Below the pieces are notes generated by a model. That model saw nothing but the letters and a program-made list of their open reading frames with translations, ran no database searches and was not told where the DNA came from. A stretch of 17,932 nt of DNA from Mycogone perniciosa (Eukaryota; Ascomycota; Sordariomycetes; Hypocreales; Hypocreaceae), in the NCBI GenBank assembly GCA_025331125.1, contig JAOALB010000326.1:1-17932 (forward strand). The letters run 5' to 3'. Made by a program: the position numbers and the translations under genes. Within the stretch, counting starts at the first letter, position 1; the number at the start of each line of letters is the position of its first letter. Shown here piece after piece: positions 1-7,999 of this stretch.

Positions 1-2
1 AG

Positions 3-92
3 CAGAAAGAAGAGAGTTGGGATGAAGATGATGAGGAGGATGAGGAGAGAGAAGAAAAAAACCATCATGAAGAGGGTATGCAGATGTATTAA
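3..92 (+). CDS. Acidic C-terminal tail of a gene entering from the left (partial)
   Basis: Starting at base 3 the third frame is open to a TAA at 90-92. It encodes a strongly acidic tail, with runs such as DEDDEEDEEREE, followed by NHHEEGMQMY. The purine-rich strand gives the same bias in other frames, so composition alone could explain it. Acidic C-termini are common in fungal transposases and retroelement polyproteins. An LTR-like sequence begins about 110 bp downstream, so this may be the end of a retrotransposon polyprotein. The rest of the gene is outside the window and no domain can be identified. Confidence 0.35.
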   Translation, partial: QKEESWDEDDEEDEEREEKNHHEEGMQMY

Positions 93-204
93 TAGTTACG
101 AGGTGCTCCCCCCTCAAAAGTTACTTATCAAATGGAAACCTGGGCCGATACAGCAGGTTGGGAGGCAGCTCCCTTGGGGTTACGAGACGCCACGGTATAC
201 CCCT

Positions 205-355
205 TGTTATAACCCTCAATGCCCATTATCTGTCGCGTAGAGATCTGTGGATGAGAGGACATTTCACTACTTTTAGAATATTGTTCAGCGAAATCGTCGT
301 GTGAGTTTATTTTCACCCCCTATTATATACATTCAATTCCACCTGAGCCTCAACA
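205..355. mobile_element. LTR-like sequence, 151 bp (solo LTR or 3' LTR)
   Basis: The segment begins TGTTATAACC and ends CCTCAACA, so it has the TG...CA limits with short inverted ends (TGTT/AACA) typical of LTR retrotransposons. It holds an AT-rich stretch, TATTATATACATTC, near the 3' end, as fungal Gypsy LTRs often do. The acidic coding tail ends about 110 bp upstream. I see no second copy in the window and no clear polypurine tract, so the call rests on the termini and context alone. Confidence 0.35.
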
Positions 356-499
356 TCCCTACTGCGCGTTCCCAGCGAGCTAACCTCCTATTAGCTGCTA
401 CATTATCTACCTAGATCCCTTCAATCTACACTACACTGCCCGTTATTTAACCCCAGTGCTATTTTCAATATAAGTATCCTTATTTGCCGTCTAGATGAG

Positions 500-1000
500 C
501 TATTGCGGAGGGATGAGAGTAAAAGGAATGGGCGTGGGCTGAACAATGCGTATAGGTTGATAGTCGTATTGTAAACATTGAATGTCGGTGTAACCTCCTT
601 GGCTATCATTATTGCCTGCATTACCGGTGTCAGTGTTCGACTTATTTTAAGGGCATTGACCCACATCGTTGAAAGTTCTCTCTCATGATTTTGGTACAGT
701 CCGTTGACGACGTAACTGACTGGTTGATGGCAAGGGGGCAGTTTGGTATCCAGCTAACCGTATAGCAATAGAATTGTCCATTTTCACGCCAGAATGTTAT
801 TGATATACTATCAGTCTAATTATCAAGTGTCTTAGCTTCGTTTGTTTTGCAAAATCTGTCTGCATATTCGGCCTGAGCTGAGCCCACTGCTAATAGCCCT
901 CCTCGTTGGTGGCATCCCAGCTCCTGGAATATTTTAGGAGATCCTATGGATTCGGTACAAATCGCATCCCTAGGTGCCGTAGACACATCTCGCGGCCGTG
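500..1000 (-). pseudogene. Broken secreted-protein gene: C-terminal Cys-rich domain (paralogue of the 6538-7107 gene)
   Basis: The minus strand encodes a Cys-rich domain in the order RFCKTN, FYCYTVSWIPNC, TDCTKIMRENFQRC, then GGYTDIQCLQYDYQPI and a TAG stop at 500-502. The last two blocks lie in different frames. They join if a 49-bp intron (664 down to 616) is removed: donor GTGGGTC, branch-like CTGAC, acceptor CAG, phase 1 inside a Cys codon. The gene at 6538 has its intron at the same place and phase. One in-frame TAG at 816-818, between TLDN and TDSIS, breaks the exon; a C-to-T change of a CAG codon would explain it. Upstream, around 1003-1194, another minus frame reads LHPNHVA...GIKIDGQP, which resembles the end of an SGNH/GDSL hydrolase and would need a frameshift to connect. 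The domain recurs at the C-terminus of secreted fungal hydrolases and small secreted proteins. The hydrolase link is only a guess. Confidence 0.65.
616..664 (-). other. Spliceosomal intron of the broken secreted-protein gene
   Basis: The 49-bp minus-strand intron starts GTGGGTC, contains CTGAC 14-18 bases before the acceptor, and ends AATGCAG. Removing it restores a Cys codon (T|GC) and joins RENFQRC to NNDSQGGYTD in one frame. The intron at 6983-7033 has the same phase and falls in the homologous Cys codon. Confidence 0.65.
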
Positions 1001-1199
1001 CGTCAGGGTTGGCCATCGATCTTGATACCAATGCAAGATAAGACATGGTATAGGGCGGCAACATGGTTAGGGTGGAGCTTAGACATACTGCTCCATACTC
1101 TAGAGGGTGCGATATATTGTTTGTCCACAATTTCGTACTGAGCAGGCTTGTAACTCGTTTTATGCAGTGTGTAGCATAGCATAAGGCCAAGCACAGTAA

Positions 1200-2410
1200 A
1201 AGGCGAAATGGGTGTCCCCGGTATACAAAATTTGCATTACCTAAAACCAGGAGGATCTGTGGCCCGTATGGCTTATATGTAGCGGGCCGGTACTCCCCCT
1301 GTTACCGCGTGAGCATGCCTTTGTTAAGGCAAGAACTGGCTGCCCAACGTTCAGCAGGACGCCTCGCACGCGCTCTCTCGTTTTTGTCAGATGCACAGGA
1401 GTTGTTCCTCTCGTCGAAGCTTTTCTCCCTTCAGCCCCTTTTCCTCAGGTGGATCATCTGTGTTATGTACACCCTGATCTCGGCATACGCCCCTATGGCA
1501 TAACGCAGTATCCAACAGTACTCCCGCTTATTCCCACCTCTTCCCAATAGCCAGAACCTTTGGCTCGGCTCGGTTGTTGACTTTAGGAACATGGCGCCAC
1601 AGCTGTCTGCCGCAGCGCGTGATATGATCAAACTTATGCCATGTACAGTAACGACGGCATTGGAACTAATCGCGCAGCCCACGCGCTCGTCTCGCATAAG
1701 GGGGGTTACAGTGCACACTCACACAAAGTAGATGTACATAACTGGTTAGCCGCTGTGCCATCAGTATGATTTACAGTAGCCAGTACTGACGGTGGTACGA
1801 AGAATCCACTAATTGCCTCATGGCAAAGCAGGAAAAATACGTTGCTTGCCTTTGGGAAAGCCCTGTTTCCGCTCCACCAAACGGCTACCTCTGGCTTAAT
1901 GAGCACAAATGGACTACAGTGGTAAAAGCCACATGTGGCACATGATCTGTGCTCTGAGCAATTTTCTGAACCAAAACAGGCGAACACTCGTTTCGGACCT
2001 GTACTCCGTATGTGGCAAACTAAAAGGTTCCAGCAAGAGATCAGTGCGCTGACTAATATCAGCAGGAGGCCATCGCGTCACTGGATTTGAGCAATCGTGA
2101 TCACGTTGGTATGTATGTACATGAAGCTGACAGAGTGTTGTTTGTTCAGTCTCGCTATTGTTGCCCAGCTAACTGTGATAAAGTCCATTGCATGTTCCCA
2201 TTGAGTACTAATAGAGCTCTATCACTATACAAGGCTTTGACCTAAACAATTAGAATCTTTTAGATGCTAGCACCCATGGTGTCGAGCTGAGTGATTACCT
2301 CGCTCTTCCCCAATGACGCAGCCAGCATCATTGGGGTTGCCCAAAAATTGCCTTGATAAACGTGGATGCTAAACTGGTCGCTAGTGAGGAACCAAAGCAG
2401 ATCCAAAATA
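1200..2410. other. Stretch without a recognised gene
   Basis: All open frames are under about 95 codons and none shows a domain I recognise. The minus frames at 1431-1718 and 1706-1987 could be decayed upstream parts of the broken secreted-protein gene, but I found no GDSL, GGND or signal-peptide motif to support that. A perfect short inverted repeat lies at 2308-2336. Confidence 0.4.
2308..2336. repeat. Short perfect inverted repeat (9-bp arms, 11-base loop)
   Basis: CCCCAATGA at 2308-2316 is the exact reverse complement of TCATTGGGG at 2328-2336, with an 11-base spacer. It is not followed by a T-run and no gene ends next to it. It may be a protein-binding palindrome, the end of a decayed element, or chance. 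Confidence 0.5.
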
Positions 2411-2531
2411 AGATACATTAATAATACCCCCACAGGTCAGCTACCCACTAATTTTCACCCGAGTGAGTATACATAAACACGAGCTGGTGTTTGATGCTAT
2501 ACTCCAGCAGTTTATTAAGCATATCACCAAG

Positions 2532-2876
2532 ATGAATTCGGGACTGAAGGTTTGTGCAATCTGCAAGCACTGCAAAAGAGAGCGAATGAGGACATATTAC
2601 GATTGTCCTAGTTTTATCCCTCTCTTTAATTGGCGAAGCTGGCTCTTTCGCCTCCTTGGCCGTGGGAATATTATCATTGATGATGTTTGCTCGCGGTGCC
2701 GGCCCAAACGAAACATGACGTCCAAAGTTATTCACGAGCATCATCATTACTTCCACAAGGGTCGCGGCCGTTCACCGCCAAACTATTATGCAGAGCTACC
2801 AGCTAGCCCCGTTCTTGGGCCAGAAAGAACAAATGGTGAATGGCCTTCCTGGCTTGGATTGGATCGAAAGTCATAG
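2532..2876 (+). CDS. Small Cys-rich hypothetical protein (zinc-ribbon-like)
   Basis: I do not recognise this protein. From the first ATG in the frame (2532) it has 114 residues. It starts MNSGLKVCAICKHCKRERM, then has YYDCP, an aromatic stretch SFIPLFNWRSWLFRLLGRG, VCSRC, a His cluster (HEHHHYFHKGRG) and a Pro-rich tail. The CxxCxxC...C...CxxC spacing could bind zinc. The frame stays open upstream of 2532 back to about 2412, encoding residues such as HKHELVFDAILQQFIKHITK, so there may be an upstream exon; an acceptor-like CACAG lies at 2431-2435. The uneven residue mix (many Cys, Trp, His) is more protein-like than the opposite-strand frame. No neighbour shares its strand closely. Confidence 0.45.
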   Translation: MNSGLKVCAICKHCKRERMRTYYDCPSFIPLFNWRSWLFRLLGRGNIIIDDVCSRCRPKRNMTSKVIHEHHHYFHKGRGRSPPNYYAELPASPVLGPERTNGEWPSWLGLDRKS

Positions 2877-2879
2877 TCT

Positions 2880-4470
2880 CTATTGCGAACACTAGAATAT
2901 ATTGAAGAACCATTAGCTACTTAAGCAAGGTGATTATATTTATACACCCTAAGCATTCCAGACAATTTACTAACACACCACCAGCAAGCATCACGAGGCT
3001 CATACTGGGCCCTATAATCGCCCACATGATGGCCGGTTTTGGAAAAAAGACGGGTTCTGCAGCAGCACAGGAGACCACAGGAGGCCTCAAGCGATACCTA
3101 AAATGATTCACAAGAAACAGAGTTTCTCGGTGCCTTCCTACTAATACCACTATTGCGATGGATATGGAATGGAAAACAGGGGCCTAAAGCGCATAACGTC
3201 TTTGCCCATCCCCGGTGCGTCGGGTGCAGTGAAGAGCGAGGTAGTAAGTATGGTCTGCCCGCGCTGAACTGACCATTTAACTGAGATTGGTGACCTGCTA
3301 AATTTGAACCTCTCCGGGCCAATCAAAGTGTGGCAAGTTCGTTCTGAAAAGAGAGGCAGGGTGGCTACTGGTCGTTGTGAAGCCAGAGTTGGCAGAAAGT
3401 TGCGCAACTTGTCACTACTCCTGTTGTGTATAGGGGGCTCGTGTATTCAGCAGTCATCTCACTCTATAGGGATCAAATGGCACCTGAATTCCATCTCTAT
3501 TCATCGCTCCGGCTGATGTCTGAGGGATCATGTCCGCGATCACCAATGGTGTCCCGGCCCGCCAATTTATAGTGCTAGAAGAGCGCGTCGCACTCTTCTT
3601 CTCCACCCTTTCAGGCCACCCCTGAATTCCACATCGCAATCTCCTTCGTTTTATCTTCATCGGGCTTTTTTCCACCAATCCACGTTATCCAACAACTCCA
3701 CGGTTACATATAGCGCCCTGAGCCTGTTTACAGAGATCACGTCAATCCAACGAAGTCTTATTGAAGGTAGACAATTCAGAGCCCACTAAGTGTACAAGTG
3801 ATTTGTCATGTCGAGTTCCTCTGGATCATACTACGTATCAGCTTCAAATTGTTCTTTAGTAGTTGCCAACCTCGATAGTGAACCTACCATCGTCTATCCA
3901 ACTATATTTTCCCCGTAATCATGTCATTTCTTTTGGTTATTTAATCTATCCTGCTCTTCCTCATTCAGCCAAAACGGCTATTAAGCAATCCTTCAACAAC
4001 TGAGAGCCTAATTATTATGTATTTAAGTAGTAGCTTTTCCCACCTAACTTGGGAACAGAAAGTGTCGAATTCAATCATTTTCAAGTCTTCTAATTTTCCA
4101 CTATACTGTTCATCTGTGATTGATAGTAGTAGTGACACACAAGAAACTTTCGAGGATAGCTAGGCATGCGGGTTGTAAAGGATGGCCGATCTAGCCCACA
4201 ATAATACTATCACAGACCAGCCAACCTTTCTGCAACCCCATTGCGAAGGGCGACGTATCAAGTATGGTCTCGAAAGCAAATAGTTAAACGATATTATTTT
4301 TTCTAACCAAATAAACGGAATTGGGGTATGCTTCGATACACATAGGTCGGTGGAGATAATAAGCTAAGAGCCGACAGAGGGGAGGATGCTAAGGGCAAAG
4401 GGAATGAGTACACGATGTTTTTACTCTAGCGCGCAACAGATAGCGACTATATTCAAGGTACTCGCTCCCA
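2880..4470. other. Stretch without a recognised gene; decayed frames then AT-rich spacer
   Basis: Between 2917 and 3680 several minus frames of 70-95 codons overlap. One contains a hydrophobic run, PAIMWAIIGPSMSLVML, at its end (2917-3150); another reads FSKTGHHVGDYRAQYEPRDAC in a neighbouring frame. I cannot choose between them or name a family. From about 3680 to 4470 both strands are rich in stops and look like ordinary intergenic DNA. Confidence 0.4.
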
Positions 4471-4582
4471 CGTGGGCTGTCAAAATACGGCCATGAAAGA
4501 CATCTACAGAATATCGGGCCTATCCGAATATAAGATCTATGTACATAGTTGGACGACATGCAACTGGAGCAAGCATACTAAG

Positions 4583-5146
4583 CTACTCCCAAGCAGATGT
4601 ATCGTTCAAAAACAGCTCTCTACCAGTACGCCAACATTCAAACCCGACCGCAGGCACCACCTCCATTATGATAGACACAGGATTGTTAGAAGTAATTGCC
4701 GGACTTCCAAGGATAGTCCACATATATTTACCAACACTGCCAAGAGCCTTTGGTCCACTTAGACTGCACAACTCCCGCAGGATAAAGACAATGGAGCAAA
4801 CACCATCCTTCTTAGTAGGCAGCCTAGCCTGAGCTTTTGTGACCTCAGAAAAGGTGAGGAATACCTGTCCCCCTGACGTGTTCATGGATTTGGCAAATAC
4901 AGCCAGATCCCTCTGAGCAGCGAAAGTAAGATGCAACACTAACCATGCCTCGCTAACGCTATCAGGCAACGGTATTTCTGAGAACAAAGCTTGATAAAAG
5001 TCAAATGCAAACGAGTCTTTCCGCTGTTTTTGAAGAGCCATTAAGCGGCTGGAAAGACAAACTGGCCCGTGCTCTGCCAAGTTCTGAACACGCCGCGACG
5101 GGCTCTGAGAAGAGTTTAACATGCTATCATTCTTCCCTTCGGGCAT
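4583..5146 (-). CDS. Open frame of uncertain status, 187 codons
   Basis: This is the longest uninterrupted frame in the window. It runs from an ATG (MPEGKNDSML...) to TAG. The protein has no signal peptide. It contains the blocks FAFDFYQALFSEIPLPDS, VFLTFSEVTKAQARL and GKYMWTILGSPAITSNNP, and I recognise no domain in it. The plus strand over 4539-4832 is also open for 97 codons, so one of the two is a shadow. The minus frame is longer and extends over the plus-strand stops, which favours it. It could equally be an exon or the remnant of a decayed gene. No neighbour helps. Confidence 0.35.
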   Translation of the reverse strand: MPEGKNDSMLNSSQSPSRRVQNLAEHGPVCLSSRLMALQKQRKDSFAFDFYQALFSEIPLPDSVSEAWLVLHLTFAAQRDLAVFAKSMNTSGGQVFLTFSEVTKAQARLPTKKDGVCSIVFILRELCSLSGPKALGSVGKYMWTILGSPAITSNNPVSIIMEVVPAVGFECWRTGRELFLNDTSAWE

Positions 5147-5149
5147 TTT

Positions 5150-5700
5150 GTATGTTGCCTAACCGCTGGGCAAACAACAAAGATGCTAGACCCTATTAGA
5201 CAATATTCTACAATAACGAGGGAGGAGCTACCAACAGGGGGCTAAACAGGCGCTACAGGCGCAAGGGTCTTAAAGCGTGGGAGACGGCGATGCTTGCTAG
5301 GTTCGTGGTAACGGCGGCCCTCTCCAATAATATCTCTGACATACAGTCATGAGCATAAACGGCTTCCTCTTCAATTATATTGTTAAAAGAGGCTAGGTTT
5401 ATTGGGGATTTTAGCTTGCATTGTTCAATATACTTGTAGGTACTTAAAAATACTGCTCCAGCTGTCTAGTTTGAGTCAAGAGCCGCGCATTTAGGCCCAA
5501 ATATTTCATCCACTTTTGGCTTTTCGGCTATACTTAAGTAGCCAATTGTACCCTAAAGTATCCACCATGGCCTTAAAAAAGAGAGACTGTGTGCAAAGGA
5601 AGCCATTTGTGCACATAACTCGCTCAAACAAATGTTAGATCCACAAGGTAAAAGAGCCTTTTGACGTTACATACTTTGTGTGAATGTGTAAGTATTATGT
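5150..5700. other. Stretch without a recognised gene
   Basis: No frame on either strand is long enough or distinctive enough to call. The sequence is moderately AT-rich after 5350. It precedes a cluster of small inverted-repeat elements. Confidence 0.4.
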
Positions 5701-5708
5701 TCGCACTA

Positions 5709-5834
5709 CGGAGGAGTGTTTTGTCTCATTCAACAAGGGGCTAAACCTAGGTAAGTAATTTATATACATATATTATTTCTTTATTAGGTCTAGCTCTTGC
5801 TTCAATTGGACAAGACTTTTGAAATACTCCTCCG
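5709..5834. mobile_element. 126-bp MITE with long inverted repeats, TA-flanked
   Basis: The left end CGGAGGAGTGTTTTGTCT and the reverse complement of the right end, CGGAGGAGTATTTCAAAA, open an imperfect inverted repeat. With small indels it continues for roughly 48 bp, to GGGCTAAACCTA on the left and GAGCTAGACCTA on the right. TA lies immediately outside both ends (5707-5708 and 5835-5836). That matches the TA target-site duplication of Tc1/mariner-type elements. The centre is AT-rich and non-coding. The right end is 111 bp from the left end of the next MITE. Confidence 0.7.
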
Positions 5835-5892
5835 TATACCAGCCACACTTCGTCCATAAATGGCCATCTCTAATATTAACTATAACCCAGAA

Positions 5893-5919
5893 AAGCGGAC
5901 ACTCATTCCAGTCGGCCTT
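5893..5919 (-). repeat. Orphan terminal-repeat-like sequence facing the 463-bp MITE
   Basis: Read on the minus strand this gives GGCCGACTGGAATGAGTGTC followed by CGCTTTT. It closely matches the inner part of the MITE end at 5954 (GGCCGAAATGAGTGTCCAC). It lies head-to-head with that end, about 35 bp away. No matching partner end is visible to its left, so it is probably the remaining terminus of a lost or decayed relative. Confidence 0.5.
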
Positions 5920-5947
5920 TTATGTACTCCGTACTACGCCTTAAATA

Positions 5948-6410
5948 CAGTAGAGGCCGAAATGAGTGTCCACATTTTGTATGTATAGAAAATTTCCAGG
6001 CACAGACCATACCTCTGGTTTCTGTAGTCGATACTTCTCTAAACACGGCCTAACCGTGCTTTATTAATGTTTACCTAACATATATAAGAACAATTTCGCT
6101 ATTGTTATACAGAGGGGAACGGCAAGAAACTGCCGAAAGTCGCTCTAGGCTCTTTAGTAATAGAAAAACCTTTAGATCCACAAGTGCTGTATTTTAAAGT
6201 TGCTGCCCCTGACTTTTAAGAATAAGAAGGATCAAAATCTCAATTTTTAGCATTAAAAAGCCATAAATGGCTTTTATTAGGCTGATGTTAGAGAACAACC
6301 TGCCAAGCTTTGTTGTGTAGTAGTGGCTACAGCAGGCAGCAAGCAGTCTGGTCTGTGCCCAGAGAGTTTCTAAATACGTAAAAGGCGGACACTGGTTTTG
6401 GCCGCCACTG
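5948..6410 (+). mobile_element. 463-bp MITE, copy 1 (pogo/mariner-type ends, TA target site)
   Basis: The left end is CAGTAGAGGCCGAAATGAGT. The reverse complement of the right end is CAGTGGCGGCCAAAACCAGT. This gives an inverted repeat of about 25-28 bp with a few mismatches. TA dinucleotides flank both ends (5946-5947, 6411-6412). The interior has no open frame. It contains two conserved short hairpins, CGGCA...TGCCG near 6119-6134 and AAAAGCCAT...ATGGCTTTT near 6255-6274. An inverted full-length copy lies at 10242-10701 and two partial copies lie between 8905 and 9490, so this is a non-autonomous family that moved as a unit. It ends 81 bp before a TATA box and 128 bp before the start codon at 6538. 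Confidence 0.85.
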
Positions 6411-6490
6411 TATAATGTACATAATTGGATTTCCGGCTTCCACCAGTTGACACTTTTGGCTCTTTCACGGTAAATTAGGCGTCATCACAG

Positions 6491-6497
6491 TATAAAA
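6491..6497 (+). promoter_or_regulatory. TATA box of the secreted Cys-rich protein gene
   Basis: TATAAAA at 6491-6497 lies 47 bp before the ATG at 6538 and only 23 bp before the ATG at 6514. Transcription normally starts about 30 bp or more downstream of a TATA box. The upstream ATG would then fall at or before the transcript start, which favours 6538 as the start codon. Confidence 0.5.
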
Positions 6498-6537
6498 CTT
6501 AACGAATTCCTTAGTGTTTTGGTCTTCAGCATCAGCC

Positions 6538-7107
6538 ATGTTTTCAATATTAGTTCTCTTATATGCTAATCTTGCAGTCGGGTCCACATCTTGTTCTTCA
6601 ATGCCAACACGTCTCAATACGACCACTACACAGCCAACTTCAATAATTACTGCAGTGCAGTCTACGTCTGCAAGTGCGGTGTCGTCATCACCCTCAGACA
6701 CAGCAACCCAATTGCCACATCACAACGATGGCCGCGCTCATTGTTTCGAGGATCAAGAGCTGCCGATCGAGGAGATAAAAGCTAACCAGTTTACTAAGGA
6801 CTTTTGCTCTGGCTGGCGTACGAAGCTTTCGATAATTAGTGATAGTCTTGTGAGAATATATGATCCCAGAAATGAATCTTACATGTACATGTACTCCATT
6901 AGTTGGGGTAACTGTACAGACCCTCAGCCCGAAATAAACTTCAAGAAATGCGAGAGTCTTATGTCTCAGAACATCAAACATTGTAAGCAGTCATATGAAG
7001 GGCATAGCCTAGGTTAACCATTGAGCAATATAGGTCCAATGAGAGGAGGTTACATATATGATGGCTGTATTAGTTACGGCCTCCAAGCCGTGACTTACGG
7101 CTCGTAA
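6538..7107 (+). CDS. Secreted Cys-rich protein, two exons (6538-6982, 7034-7107)
   Basis: The spliced protein is 172 residues. It opens with a signal peptide, MFSILVLLYANLAVGSTS, followed by a Ser/Thr-rich linker (about residues 19-65) likely to be O-glycosylated. A domain with six Cys follows: AHCFEDQ, DFCSGW, YMYSISWGNC, FKKCESLM, IKHC and GGYIYDGC. Six Cys would allow three disulfides. Read without splicing, the frame ends at 7015-7017 and lacks the GG...GC motif that closes this domain. Removing a 51-bp intron (6983-7033, GTAAGC...ATAG) joins IKHC to PMRGGYIYDGCISYGLQAV and a TAA at 7105-7107. The Cys-rich domain recurs in secreted fungal proteins, alone or after hydrolase domains; its function is unknown to me. 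An in-frame ATG at 6514 would add eight residues before the signal peptide. A decayed paralogue with the same intron position lies at 500-1000. Confidence 0.75.
6983..7033 (+). other. Spliceosomal intron of the secreted Cys-rich protein gene
   Basis: The 51-bp intron starts GTAAGC and ends ATATAG, with a possible TTAAC branch site about 20 bp before the acceptor. It is phase 1 inside a Cys codon (T|GT). Its removal adds the domain's final GG...GC block, which a paralogue in this window confirms. Confidence 0.7.
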
Positions 7108-7985
7108 ACAACACAGAATCTTGAAGCAAGGTAAATGAATTGAATGCATTGTGGTTTCATTGTGAGTTTGGTATTAATATAAGGCATGAATCCACGGCAG
7201 GATCTGTCACGCAACAAAATCCTCTATCGACCAGAAGGAACGCATCTCCAGTCATTGATCGGATCCGTAAGTCAACAGCGCTCGTTTTATGACTCCCAAG
7301 GACCCAGGCTGGTAGAATCACGAAGCATATCCATGTTGTTAGCTATTTTCAGTGTAGTTAAGCAGCAGCTTTGCTCACCTGGCTTTATATCAGCAGGAGT
7401 GTCTAGTTCAATCATTTCCTGGCCACTTATGTGTTTTCATACTGCTGGTCGGCGATTAATATTTGGGTATATTCAAAACACTAACCCGTTATGGTATTGA
7501 ACATAAAACAATAATTTGGGAACACATAGATCACTATGAAATTATTAAACTGACGCCTGTTGCTATGCATCTTCAGTTGGGTCTGTAAAGCGACTGTGTG
7601 AATACATGAGGAACAACTATGTGGGGAACCAACGGGAGGCCGCAGACGAAAGGTCCAACCAAGGTGGGCAACTATTCCACGTCTACTATCCACGCTATCC
7701 ACACGTGGAAATGAATAGCCCGTTACGGATGTGGTCTAGTTACAGGTAGCACGGATTAGCGTGTAGTGGGTTGCTGGTAACTACAGTATATTACTGTCGG
7801 ATACAAGACTGTGCAGGAGTGAGGTGTCCAAGGAACAACATAGTAAGGCAACTTCACAGTCTGAGTTCACTATCGTATGTATCTGCGCTATCAGAGTATC
7901 CCTTCAACATCAAGTGATGCGGTTAACTAGTTTGTGAAAGCAAGACAGATAATCATGCATCAGAGCACCGTACTCAAATCGGAGA
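7108..7985. other. Stretch without a recognised gene
   Basis: A 104-codon plus frame at 7186-7500 and competing minus frames overlap, and none shows a known motif. The palindrome ACAGTATATTACTGT is at 7783-7797. A near match, ACAGTATTTTACTGT, is at 8788-8802. Otherwise nothing identifiable. Confidence 0.35.
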
Positions 7986-7999
7986 GCGGCCCATGATGG

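Noticed and set aside
5507..5530. CACTTTTGGCTTTTCGGC resembling CACTTTTGGCTCTTTCACGG near 6450
   Set aside because: The match is short and pyrimidine-rich with no matching flanks; not enough to call a repeat.
6514..6537. Upstream in-frame ATG for the secreted Cys-rich protein
   Set aside because: It lies only 23 bp after the TATA box and would put eight polar residues before the signal peptide; 6538 fits both better.
6694..6981. 95-codon minus frame
   Set aside because: It lies opposite the well-supported secreted-protein exon and is a shadow.
7186..7500. 104-codon plus frame starting with ATG
   Set aside because: No motif, and a competing minus reading frame is equally protein-like, so the strand cannot be decided.
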